34,015 nt of DNA from IMG/VR virus record IMGVR_UViG_3300025085_000095, positions 1 through 34,015 of that record. The stretch is one strand, 5' to 3'. The stretch is from a virus. Within the stretch, counting starts at the first letter, position 1, and the number at the start of each line of letters is the position of its first letter. The notes under the pieces were generated by a model that had not been told where the DNA came from, made no database searches, and saw only the letters and a list, made by a program, of their open reading frames with translations. A program made the translations under genes and the position numbers. Below are positions 20,738 to 28,829 of this stretch, piece by piece.

Positions 20738-22827
20738 AACGTGCTACCTACCGCCGCCTGAGCTGGCTGTGCCTCTGGGTATCTGGGCGCGTCCTGTAGC
20801 TGTTTAATTCTCTCCACATCTACCGCTGTACCATACTTACCTATGATCTCTGCGGCAGACAGCAAGAGATCTTGATCCATTTCATCGCGCTTGCGGTCGT
20901 CTTCAGCGATAGCCTTCTGTGCTGCAAGCTGTAATTTGAGCTGCTCTGTTTGCATCTTAGCCTGAGCCTTCATCTGCTCTGCCTGCAAGTAGGCCGCGTT
21001 TGGATCTGCCTGCTGCCCCTGCTGAGCCTGCTGCTGTTGCTGCATCATTTGCTGCTCAATCATTGGGTCCATCGGCGCAAAGTAGCGGTCGGCATTTCTG
21101 ATTCCGTTAATCGCCAAGATGTCAGACAGCGTGTTGCGAATGTTAGTTAACGAGACCATGCCATTACCGGGCCCGTATGTCTGGAATATTTGTATCTGAG
21201 TCTGTAGCGCCTGATTAAGCACGGCGATCTTCTGGTCTTCACGACCGGTGCCCAAGCCGACGTTAATAGAGACATCCATGCCGGCATTCCATGACCGGGG
21301 ATCGACAGGAGTATACGACTGGCCTTGCAGGCGCATCATTTGCTCCTCGTCTACATTCTCAACCATGCACTTAAGCATAAGCTTGAACATCTGGCGCATG
21401 CCGCCTTCTGCAAGGTTACGTGCCATGACCTCGGTCTGCGCCGCCTGAGCCTGCACAGTCGCCTGTACGGCGGTAGCAGTTGTAGCCTGAAGGCTGTCAG
21501 GGGAAAGGCCTGTAGACGCCTTGGTGACGCCTGTCTTGTCTTCTACCTGTTGATCAAAGTATTGCAGCGCAGAGAGAGTCTGGCCGGCCACAAAAGGAAC
21601 CGCTTGCGGGTTGATGGCCCCGGCCTGCTTGACCCGGATGACACCGCCAATCTCGTTGTTGAGGATGTCGTCCACATTAACCGCGCCGTCAACAATCTCA
21701 ATTCGGGGGTTGTTAGTCAGTGCGACGTTATCTAAAACGCCACGCAGCATCGCAGTAGCCGCATCCTGATCATTCAAAATAAGATCAGCAACGGACCGGC
21801 CATAGAATGTGTGAGGCTCTGGGTCTACTTCAAACACTGCAAAGGGAAGGTGAGAGCAGGGCTCGTAATCTAGTAGCTTGTACTGGTTTCCGCCCATGAG
21901 GATCTTGTGCATCTGCGCTACGCCGGTGCCGTTAACGTCGATCTTCATGTACGCCTCAGTCACCGCAACGGGGCGCATAGAGGGGTCTTGTATGTCCTCT
22001 TCAGCGTAATCCGTTTCATAGCCACGGCGCTCGTACTCTTCAACCTCAGAGAAAGTGTCTGAGTGCTCTAAGCCGCTTAAATTTTTAACTTCCTCAAAGT
22101 CGTAGCCCATAGCGACCAAGTCACCAACACGCATTTCCGTGCGGTGAGCCACGCAGTAGTAGTCATCGATTGAACGCGAGTTACGATCAATGAAAAACTC
22201 TTCTGGAGGAACGCTTTCGATGCACATTTTGCCGCGATCAACCGTGCGCGACAGCTTGAGATCATGGCGTGGAGCTTCGACTTCCATGCCGAATTCGTCG
22301 ATTTCCACGACCATTTTTGTAGTGTGCTTAATAACCTCAACATCGTCTTCGTTGACGAGCAGAGTGAACTCCATGTCGTTGAGATCTTGGAAATCAAATA
22401 TTTCTTGCTCTTGGTAAGTGTCGTAGTAAACCTTGACCACCCCGACTTTTTTAACCAGCGCGTCATGTATTGCATCGTTTAGTACCCTGTACCCGTTTAG
22501 TTCGTTGAACTGGTAGTGCATGTACTTGGTGGCCTGCTCGGCCATGACCACGTCTTCTGTTCCACGTGGAACATACTCAACGGGCTTATCGGTATTTAAA
22601 AATACACGCATTAAAGAAGGCTTGATTGCGCGGATAGTGTCCCGGACCTTCGTCGAAACGACGCGAGACCGGCCATCCTCTTCGCCGATATCGACCTCGC
22701 CGTCAAAGTAGCGCTGGGCCTTGATTCTATCCTCGGCTATCTCGGACTCACAGAAATCAACAGCATCAGTAATAGCCTCACGGACAATTCCTTCGATCTC
22801 TAGGTCTGTCATTGGTTTTAGGCTCAT
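20734..22827 (-). CDS. Portal protein (P22-type)
   Basis: Dodecameric head-tail connector. Family features: N-terminal SEIAEDRIKAQRYFDGEVDI, RSRVVSTKVRDTIRAIKPSL, EYVPRGTEDVVMAEQATKYM, then PPEEFFIDRNSRSIDDYYCV, the HLPFAVFEVDPEPHTFYGRS block and a Gln-rich C-terminus (EQQMMQQQQQAQQGQQAD) that may form a barrel or disordered tail. Length 697 is typical. The codons for VPRGT form a perfect parS-like palindrome at 22558-22573. Start overlaps the previous stop (ATGA). Confidence 0.9.
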   Translation of the reverse strand: MSLKPMTDLEIEGIVREAITDAVDFCESEIAEDRIKAQRYFDGEVDIGEEDGRSRVVSTKVRDTIRAIKPSLMRVFLNTDKPVEYVPRGTEDVVMAEQATKYMHYQFNELNGYRVLNDAIHDALVKKVGVVKVYYDTYQEQEIFDFQDLNDMEFTLLVNEDDVEVIKHTTKMVVEIDEFGMEVEAPRHDLKLSRTVDRGKMCIESVPPEEFFIDRNSRSIDDYYCVAHRTEMRVGDLVAMGYDFEEVKNLSGLEHSDTFSEVEEYERRGYETDYAEEDIQDPSMRPVAVTEAYMKIDVNGTGVAQMHKILMGGNQYKLLDYEPCSHLPFAVFEVDPEPHTFYGRSVADLILNDQDAATAMLRGVLDNVALTNNPRIEIVDGAVNVDDILNNEIGGVIRVKQAGAINPQAVPFVAGQTLSALQYFDQQVEDKTGVTKASTGLSPDSLQATTATAVQATVQAQAAQTEVMARNLAEGGMRQMFKLMLKCMVENVDEEQMMRLQGQSYTPVDPRSWNAGMDVSINVGLGTGREDQKIAVLNQALQTQIQIFQTYGPGNGMVSLTNIRNTLSDILAINGIRNADRYFAPMDPMIEQQMMQQQQQAQQGQQADPNAAYLQAEQMKAQAKMQTEQLKLQLAAQKAIAEDDRKRDEMDQDLLLSAAEIIGKYGTAVDVERIKQLQDAPRYPEAQPAQAAVGSTF
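22558..22573. promoter_or_regulatory. Perfect parS-type palindrome inside the portal gene
   Basis: TGTTCCACGTGGAACA is a perfect 16-bp palindrome. The core GTTCCACGTGGAAC is the ParB-binding type known from Pseudomonas chromosomes. It encodes the conserved VPRGT of the portal, so part of it is coding-driven, but codon choice completes the palindrome. No parA or parB is in this window. Confidence 0.5.
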
Positions 22828-24770
22828 CGCTGTTCTCCGAAGTTAAGCAAGCCGCCTGTTGGGCGACCAAATTCTGGCGCTATTTGCTGTACCGCCGCGC
22901 CGCGACCTGCGAAGCCTAATGTATTTATAACCTGCGCGGTACTATCGTACAGCTTGCCTAGCGCATCCCGGTCCGTGAGAGCACGACGCACCAAATCAGG
23001 GTCCTGTGACATTAATGCCTCAACCACTTGCATGCGCTCTCTGTCATTTAAATTAGGAGCGGCCTGTGCGATCAGCCTTCCTGCCTGCTGTGTCATAGCA
23101 AGAATATCACCTTGGCTCATCCGCAAGATATCTTCTGCTGATGTTCTTGTGCCAATTTGTGCAGCCGCGGCCTGCTGTGGCGCTGTCTGGCTACCAAACA
23201 AAACTTGTTGCTCTGTTTCCTTCGCGCGCCCAGCAATTTGCAGTTGTTGTGCAACGTCCTCTATCTGATCCTCTGGGAACACAGCACGCAGTATTGCTCC
23301 TTCCTGCCTATCGGGATCTGCAAGCCTACCCATAATCTGTGGAGACCTGCGAAGCCTGTTGTTAATAGCCGCCATGACACCAGCCCGGTAAGCATCTGCC
23401 GCTTCTGGCGAAGACTCTTGCAGCCGGCCGAACACAATCTCTATCTCGTCAGCGTCCTTGCTCAAGGCCTTTCTGCCTTCTTCAAACTGATCTCTAACTA
23501 AGCGACGTGTTCGCGCTAGGTTACGAACTTGCTCTAGCCCGGTGTAACTTTCATCTAGCTGAGACTTTAAGACACTCTCTGCTGTTGCAAAACCTTCCGC
23601 GCGAGTGCCTTTGCCGGCTTGATATAGCCCGCTAGCCTCGTCACGCAATGCCCTGCGGATTATTTCGGCATCCTCTAGAGTTGGCATGCGAGTCAATACA
23701 ATCGCTCCTGCCTCGTCTTCTCGGAAAAGAGGTACAAGCTTATCGCTTTCCGAGTAAATCTGCTGTACCTCAGATCTAGCCGGACCGAAGCGTTGCAATA
23801 TACCCTGCAAGTTTTCTGCAATCTCTGGGCTAACTTCCGGCACAGTATCAAACGCCTGACGGTATCCCTCTCGCTCTAAATCAAGAAGCTGGTCATCGGT
23901 TGCCTGCATCGCACGCATAACATTTCGGTCGCCCATTCTTGGGGTTAAGCCGGCCTGCAAGCCCGCAACAGCCGTCTCTCGTGTTTCTGCGGCACGCTGT
24001 GGCAGTCTCTGAGTAATCTCAGCACCCGCCTCTCCAAGCTGCGACTTGTAAGCTCTCAGGGTAGCCATAAGCTCCCTGTTCTCTGACATCAAACGTCCTT
24101 CTAGCAAGTCAGCAACAATTTCGTCTGTTGTCTTACCGGTGCCTTCTTGCAGTCGTTGCAGCTCAGCCTGAACCCGTGTGGCAGGTCGCTCACCGAGAGC
24201 ACGAGACGCAAACATCTTAAAGCCTTCACCAAGCTTCGCCGATAAGCCGCTAAACACCGCACCAGAAACAGCACCGCCGGGCACGTCTTGCAATCTGCGC
24301 ATGCCCTCTCTTTCGCTGTAGCCCGCGGCCGCAAGGCCACCTTCTCCGGCGCCAATCAGCGCAACCCTACCAGCAGTTGGCGCAACACGAGCGCCTGTAA
24401 GGCCAGCACTTGCCACTAAGCCTGTCCCCATCGTCAGTAGGCCGGGAATAATCGCACCAGCCAGCTCTGATGTGATGGCAGCAGCAGGGTATTCTGCCTT
24501 GTAATCAGCTAGCTTTTTACGTAACTCGTCACGGATTTGCTGGTAGTTGCGATCATCCTCACTCAAACCCACAGCACCCAATGCCGATCTTGCAGCGGCC
24601 TCAATTTCTTCGCCGAAACCAAAAGTCAGCCCCTGCACAAAAGATCGCGTCTTTTGCGTCTCAACAGGCGTTACAGCCGGTGACATCCGAGCAAAGTAGC
24701 TTTGAATCTGCTGCTCGGTTGTGTTCTCAGGGAAGTTGTATTGCTTTCCGTTTGGCCCGACTCTAATCAT
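22824..24770 (-). CDS. Putative internal virion/DNA-ejection protein, 648 aa
   Basis: The N-terminal IRVGPNGKQYNFPENTTEQQ motif is a known short module at the start of phage ejection proteins. Residues ~95-165 are Gly/Ala-rich and membrane-prone (ITSELAGAIIPGLLTMGTGL and the following stretch). The rest is a long helical, charged region (LEQVRNLARTRRLVRDQFEE and others). These traits fit a protein that leaves the capsid and spans the cell envelope during DNA entry. It overlaps the portal start by four bases. Confidence 0.65.
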   Translation of the reverse strand: MIRVGPNGKQYNFPENTTEQQIQSYFARMSPAVTPVETQKTRSFVQGLTFGFGEEIEAAARSALGAVGLSEDDRNYQQIRDELRKKLADYKAEYPAAAITSELAGAIIPGLLTMGTGLVASAGLTGARVAPTAGRVALIGAGEGGLAAAGYSEREGMRRLQDVPGGAVSGAVFSGLSAKLGEGFKMFASRALGERPATRVQAELQRLQEGTGKTTDEIVADLLEGRLMSENRELMATLRAYKSQLGEAGAEITQRLPQRAAETRETAVAGLQAGLTPRMGDRNVMRAMQATDDQLLDLEREGYRQAFDTVPEVSPEIAENLQGILQRFGPARSEVQQIYSESDKLVPLFREDEAGAIVLTRMPTLEDAEIIRRALRDEASGLYQAGKGTRAEGFATAESVLKSQLDESYTGLEQVRNLARTRRLVRDQFEEGRKALSKDADEIEIVFGRLQESSPEAADAYRAGVMAAINNRLRRSPQIMGRLADPDRQEGAILRAVFPEDQIEDVAQQLQIAGRAKETEQQVLFGSQTAPQQAAAAQIGTRTSAEDILRMSQGDILAMTQQAGRLIAQAAPNLNDRERMQVVEALMSQDPDLVRRALTDRDALGKLYDSTAQVINTLGFAGRGAAVQQIAPEFGRPTGGLLNFGEQR

Positions 24771-25906
24771 TACAAATCCTCTGGTCTGACCTGTATTACG
24801 CTCGTGGGCTCAACACCACCTTGAATTTGGTAACGCTGAATGTGATCGCTGTACTTAACTTTACCGCCACTAAGCTCTTGCGCCTTCTTCATAAGCTCGT
24901 CTCGCAAGATCTTCTGCACACGTATCTTATCTTGAAGTAGTGCGCGCAACTCTGCCGGCGGCAGGTTTAAGTCGATAGTGCTAGACAGTGCGAGCCTTAA
25001 CTCGGACTCACTCAATGCCCCAAAGGTCGCGCTCTGAATTAGATCAATACCCATCTCAGTAGCAGCCTGCCGCAGTGTCGTCGTTGCTGCATTAAATGAC
25101 GGCAGATAGGATTGTATAAATCCTGACTCACCGCCCGCTTCTAGCGAGTCGAGTGCTCGGTTGAGGGTGTCGATGGTTCCGGTTGCTCTTTCAGCCGCAA
25201 CAAACGCATCTTGGCCTGCCTTCATGGCGCGCTCACGGTCCATGACCTCAAGTTCTGTCTCAGTCTCTCTAGACAAAACTTCAGAGGGCGTCTCACCAAC
25301 AGCGCCCGCCACATCAACACGGGTATATTTACCGGAATTAGGATCGTACTGCACGCCGTAAAGCTGACCGGTTTGTGGGTCGACTTGCGGTGCAAAGCCC
25401 TTGGTAGCAAACGTATCTCTTGTAGTGAATAGTTGCGCAAGAATGTCGTTAGCCATGCTTGGGTTAGCTTCGATAATAGTTGCCAAATCACTGCGGCCCT
25501 GATTACGCAAATACTCCGCAGTCATGTTTGCTTCCTGCGCCTGCTGTCGCTGGCTTTGCACGGTCTGTATCCGCTGTTGCAAACCTTGGGCTAATTGCTG
25601 GTCAGGCCTAAACCTTAACGTGTTGAACCCTTGCGCTAGTTGCGCCATTGCCACGGGGTCTTGTGCAACATCCATGAAACGCCGACCGAGTTGAGACAGC
25701 CCTCGCACAAAAGGGTTCGGGGGACGACTGCCCGGTGCAGGGCCAACTTGTGGGCGCGGTTGCATTGCCTCCTGCATGCCAGCCCTGAAGCGCTCTTGCT
25801 GCGCTAATGCCTCTGGCGTATTCAACGCCGCAACCGCCGCATTAGGAGCGCGCATCTGTTGCAATCGCTCCATCTCCATCATCATTCTGCGCTCTTCTGG
25901 CGTCAT
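24770..25906 (-). CDS. Putative internal virion/ejection protein, 378 aa
   Basis: Helical protein rich in Gln/Met/Ala at the start (ERRMMMEMERLQQMRAPNAA), then LAQGFNTLRFRPDQQLAQGL, a TKGFAPQVDPQTGQLYGVQY beta segment and a coiled C-terminus (LPPAELRALLQDKIRVQKIL). The RFRPDQxLA..Q segment and its place next to other injection-type genes suggest an ejection protein. No enzymatic motif is seen. Confidence 0.55.
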   Translation of the reverse strand: MTPEERRMMMEMERLQQMRAPNAAVAALNTPEALAQQERFRAGMQEAMQPRPQVGPAPGSRPPNPFVRGLSQLGRRFMDVAQDPVAMAQLAQGFNTLRFRPDQQLAQGLQQRIQTVQSQRQQAQEANMTAEYLRNQGRSDLATIIEANPSMANDILAQLFTTRDTFATKGFAPQVDPQTGQLYGVQYDPNSGKYTRVDVAGAVGETPSEVLSRETETELEVMDRERAMKAGQDAFVAAERATGTIDTLNRALDSLEAGGESGFIQSYLPSFNAATTTLRQAATEMGIDLIQSATFGALSESELRLALSSTIDLNLPPAELRALLQDKIRVQKILRDELMKKAQELSGGKVKYSDHIQRYQIQGGVEPTSVIQVRPEDL

Positions 25907-25915
25907 CTTACGACC

Positions 25916-26332
25916 TCAAAATAAGTTTTTAACTTGACCAATTTTCATCAGCATATCTAACAAGCCGCCAAGCATAGGACCTTCTTCAGAGCCTCCAGAT
26001 CCGCCGGGATAGCCCGGAGGCTGCGTCATTCCGGCGTCGCCCAAGCTTTCCATCAAGCCTTTAACGGCCTGACCCATTTGGCCGGCCGGGTCGCTCATTT
26101 GTACCTGCTGGATAGGGATCATGCCGCCGCCGCGCTGCATGCCGCCCATAGCTGGGGCATTTATAGCTTGAGGCCGAAAATCCATGTCGCCCATAGATCG
26201 AAGGGCGCCCATAAGCTGCTCTTGCCTTTTGGCTTCTTCGACACTCTGCAATGGCTTGAACGTGGAGTAGGTTCCATCCTTGTCCACGTCCATCATTTTT
26301 TTTAGCTCATCAAGGAAGTTCTGTTCACTCAT
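25916..26332 (-). CDS. Hypothetical virion-linked protein, 138 aa
   Basis: Starts MSEQNFLDELKKMMDVDKDG and is followed by a Gly/Met/Pro-rich low-complexity part (PAMGGMQRGGGMIPIQQVQM, PPGYPGGSGGSEEGP) and a helical LLDMLMKIGQVKNLF end. Composition resembles its neighbours in the ejection block. Function unknown. Confidence 0.5.
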   Translation of the reverse strand: MSEQNFLDELKKMMDVDKDGTYSTFKPLQSVEEAKRQEQLMGALRSMGDMDFRPQAINAPAMGGMQRGGGMIPIQQVQMSDPAGQMGQAVKGLMESLGDAGMTQPPGYPGGSGGSEEGPMLGGLLDMLMKIGQVKNLF

Positions 26333-27324
26333 GCTAGCAGCGCTCCGTAGTCAACCATTTGATAGCCATTGTCGGCAATGCTTACCATCGACGGATCAGT
26401 CTCGTCGGCCATAACGCCCATAGATTCGCCAGACAATCCAATGTCGTTAGCTTTAGCATTCCAAGTCCATGAGTAAACACCTTGACCAGAAGGAAGCTTG
26501 CCAACCTTCTTGATATCAGACTTCAGCCTTCGATCTGAGAACATGCCGACTAATGCCGGTCCAATCTGCGCGCCTGCCGTTAAGTAATCCATAAGACCAA
26601 GGTCTCTGGTTGTTGTCTGTGTCTGTGGTACGGGTGCCGCACCAAGGGCAGAAGCCAAGTAGCCGAGAGATCTCTCTGGGAATGACGTGTAGCCTTGGAA
26701 CTGCTCACGCGCCCGGTCGAAGATCTGCTGGTTGAGCATCTGTTGTATGTTGCCTTGCTGCATAAGGTCTTGCTGAAGACCACGACCCATGCCGAATGCC
26801 TGCTGAGCTAAACCGCCTAGCTGACCGGCCGCTGCAAGCCGCTGACCTGCGCCTGCAAGCCCTGCTTGTTGGTTCGCAAGTGATGCCTGCATCTGACGAC
26901 CAAGATCTTGCCCAGCCATCTGTTGCGCTTGCTGAAATCCACCCAATCGCAGGTTAGACGCGGTACGTGCCGCCTGCTGCATCGCCGCCTCGTTAGCCTG
27001 TGACTCTAGGATCGCCGACCGTGACCCGCCAAAGGCTCCTGCACGCTGCGCCTGAGAAGCGAGCTGATTAGCTTGCATCTGACGAGCCTGCTCAATATCC
27101 CCGAGCGACTGCTGAACAACAGTTTGCTCAAACGGGTTGAAGTAAGGGGTCAAGTCGGTCTGTGCTATCTGTCCGGCTTGTACCTGCGCGGGTTGGTAGC
27201 CCATGCCTGCCGCAGTGCCCATCATTGCGCCGGTTTGACCCATTTGTGCCTGCTGGAATACGTTCTGACCTGCTGGCGCTTGTGCGGGCTGTCCTGCTGC
27301 GCCGCCGGGTGCTGGTGCCGCCAT
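26329..27324 (-). CDS. Gln/Ala-rich virion protein with C-terminal peptidase S74-like domain, 331 aa
   Basis: Residues 1-230 are Gln/Ala/Gly-rich with YFNPFEQTVVQQSLGDIEQA and GAFGGSRSAILESQANEAAM blocks, typical of the podovirus ejection-linked family. Residues 262-331 start FSDRRLKSDIKKVGKLPSGQ and continue as YSWTWN...GVMADE, a short intramolecular-chaperone (S74) domain. The expected Ser-Lys dyad (S263, K268) is present, so self-cleavage before S263 is plausible. The start forms TAATG with the previous gene. In relatives these two genes look like one protein. Confidence 0.6.
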   Translation of the reverse strand: MAAPAPGGAAGQPAQAPAGQNVFQQAQMGQTGAMMGTAAGMGYQPAQVQAGQIAQTDLTPYFNPFEQTVVQQSLGDIEQARQMQANQLASQAQRAGAFGGSRSAILESQANEAAMQQAARTASNLRLGGFQQAQQMAGQDLGRQMQASLANQQAGLAGAGQRLAAAGQLGGLAQQAFGMGRGLQQDLMQQGNIQQMLNQQIFDRAREQFQGYTSFPERSLGYLASALGAAPVPQTQTTTRDLGLMDYLTAGAQIGPALVGMFSDRRLKSDIKKVGKLPSGQGVYSWTWNAKANDIGLSGESMGVMADETDPSMVSIADNGYQMVDYGALLA

Positions 27325-27800
27325 TATCGTGACCCTCCACTTAGCTGTGGTGGTAAGGCGCCGCTCATCCCGAAGGGTGAGTAGCCGCCCATTGGACCGC
27401 CTTGCCCAAGCAAGCCCGTTGCGCCCATCTGTGGGCCAGCAAACTGCCGGTTAAACATTGCCGCCTGAGCCGGCTGATTGGCAGCCAAATCAGCAATCGC
27501 CTGCTCAAACATTTGCCCGGTTCCGTAACCCTGAATACCGCCAAAGTCTTGCGCCTGCGGCATCCCGGCCATGACGTCCATCTGCGGAGCCAAACCAAAT
27601 GTCGCGGCCGCGTCTGCGGTAGATTGCATAGCTTGGGTTTGCATTGGAGTCAGCGCCGCAACCGAAGGCCCGTAGTAGGGCATGTACCCGACCTGAGCTA
27701 ATTGCTCTGCACGCTGCAAATTGCGAGACGCTGGGCCTTGTATCCAGCTAGGGATCTCTACCTGTGTCGTTTGGCCGCCGCCTTTTCCACCACCTGACAT
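27324..27800 (-). CDS. Gly/Gln-rich virion protein, 158 aa (N-terminal partner of the next gene)
   Basis: Begins MSGGGKGGGQTTQVEIPSWI, then ASRNLQRAEQLAQVGYMPYY, GPSVAALTPMQTQAMQ and a Gly-rich end. The order IPxW...A..LA...Y.PYYGPxVA.xTPxQ.QA is the N-terminal module of podovirus ejection-type proteins whose C-terminal part resembles the next gene. The two are therefore probably a split pair. SD AAAGGA precedes the ATG. Confidence 0.55.
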   Translation of the reverse strand: MSGGGKGGGQTTQVEIPSWIQGPASRNLQRAEQLAQVGYMPYYGPSVAALTPMQTQAMQSTADAAATFGLAPQMDVMAGMPQAQDFGGIQGYGTGQMFEQAIADLAANQPAQAAMFNRQFAGPQMGATGLLGQGGPMGGYSPFGMSGALPPQLSGGSR

Positions 27801-27801
27801 A

Positions 27802-28170
27802 TTAAATATCCTTTCCTAGAACCGTGAAGGTCTCTTCGTAACCTTTGTTTTTCAAAACTTTAGCCCATCCTTTGCGGCCGGCAATGCTCATCCCTGTACA
27901 ACCGTTCATCTTTGCAAATTCAACCGCTGAGCTATCCATGTCTATAATCTGATCCATCTCACCGCCCGCCAGAAAGATATGTAAAACTTTTTTCTGCGGG
28001 TAGTTAACTACCTCTGTTACTGCGCAACCTCTCGGTGCCGGCCAAAACTGCATGGCCCCTGTCTGTATCGACTGCACAACGTCTTCTAGCGTGTGCGTGC
28101 CGCCTGATCTTTCTAGCGCCGCCTCTAACCAAGGCTTACAACGAACTAACTCATCTACAATAGTGGTCAA
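27802..28170 (-). CDS. GNAT-like small phage protein, 122 aa
   Basis: Pattern LEAALERSGGTHTLEDVVQS, MQFWPAPRGCAVTEVV, LHIFLAGGEMDQIIDMDSSA, GCTGMSIAGRKGWAKVLKNK, YEETFTVLGKDI. It is a common podovirus family with an acetyltransferase-like fold (compare T7 gp13, also GNAT-like, a virion factor). The acceptor and activity are unknown. Starts at TTG with AGGTGATAT upstream. Confidence 0.65.
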   Translation of the reverse strand: MTTIVDELVRCKPWLEAALERSGGTHTLEDVVQSIQTGAMQFWPAPRGCAVTEVVNYPQKKVLHIFLAGGEMDQIIDMDSSAVEFAKMNGCTGMSIAGRKGWAKVLKNKGYEETFTVLGKDI

Positions 28171-28175
28171 TTATA

Positions 28176-28829
28176 TCACCTATGGAAGCGTATGATCGTA
28201 AGTGTTGCCGCAGGGCACGCAGGCTCATCAGAAATACCGTTAGCTGCGAACGCTTTCAAAGATCCGTTAGTGCTGTCGCACGCCGTAGCCACCTCTAAAT
28301 AATCGTTTGCGTTAGCGTGGATAATGACCGCCCGGCTAACAACCGTTGTCTCTGAGTTTCCGTGAAGCGCAGTCCTTATTGTGCTACCCGCAAGATTCGA
28401 TCCATTGATCTTGGGCCAGAACACAAACTCCAACGTTGAACTGGAAGACGAAAATATCTGCACACTAAAACTAACAAGGTAGTAACCGGGCTTGTCAAAT
28501 GCGATCTGAGAGCCAGTAAGCGTTAACCCGTCATTGTTAGCCCCGGCAGTAAAAGTCAGCTCATAAGTCGTGTCTGCGGCCGTATAGGTGAAGTCTGAGC
28601 TAATCGTAAAGTCACCGTGACCATCTGCTAAGACTATCTGTCTGTACTCGCCGTCGACTGATATCACCGGATACTTGTTTATGTTGTCGTACAGGATAAT
28701 CCCGTCTTCGTTAGCGCTGTCGGCGGTCTGCTTAAATACGAGCTTGGACCGAATGCGATTTAAATGGTCTACAAGGCGCTCGCCCCAGTTTTTCCACTCG
28801 GGACCAAACGGTGGAGGGGCAAGGCTCAT
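28176..28829 (-). CDS. C1q/TNF-like jelly-roll virion protein, 217 aa
   Basis: The C-terminal ~130 residues have the C1q-like strand order: FTYTAADTTYELTF, FDKPGYYLVSFSVQIFSSSS, LEFVFWPKINGSNLAGSTIR, VSRAVIIHANANDYLEVATA and a closing ATLTIIRFH. The N-terminal part (WGERLVDHLNRIRSKLVFKQ) is a helical attachment region. Such trimeric heads occur in phage tail or head fibres. Overlaps the previous gene by four bases. Confidence 0.7.
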   Translation of the reverse strand: MSLAPPPFGPEWKNWGERLVDHLNRIRSKLVFKQTADSANEDGIILYDNINKYPVISVDGEYRQIVLADGHGDFTISSDFTYTAADTTYELTFTAGANNDGLTLTGSQIAFDKPGYYLVSFSVQIFSSSSSTLEFVFWPKINGSNLAGSTIRTALHGNSETTVVSRAVIIHANANDYLEVATACDSTNGSLKAFAANGISDEPACPAATLTIIRFHR

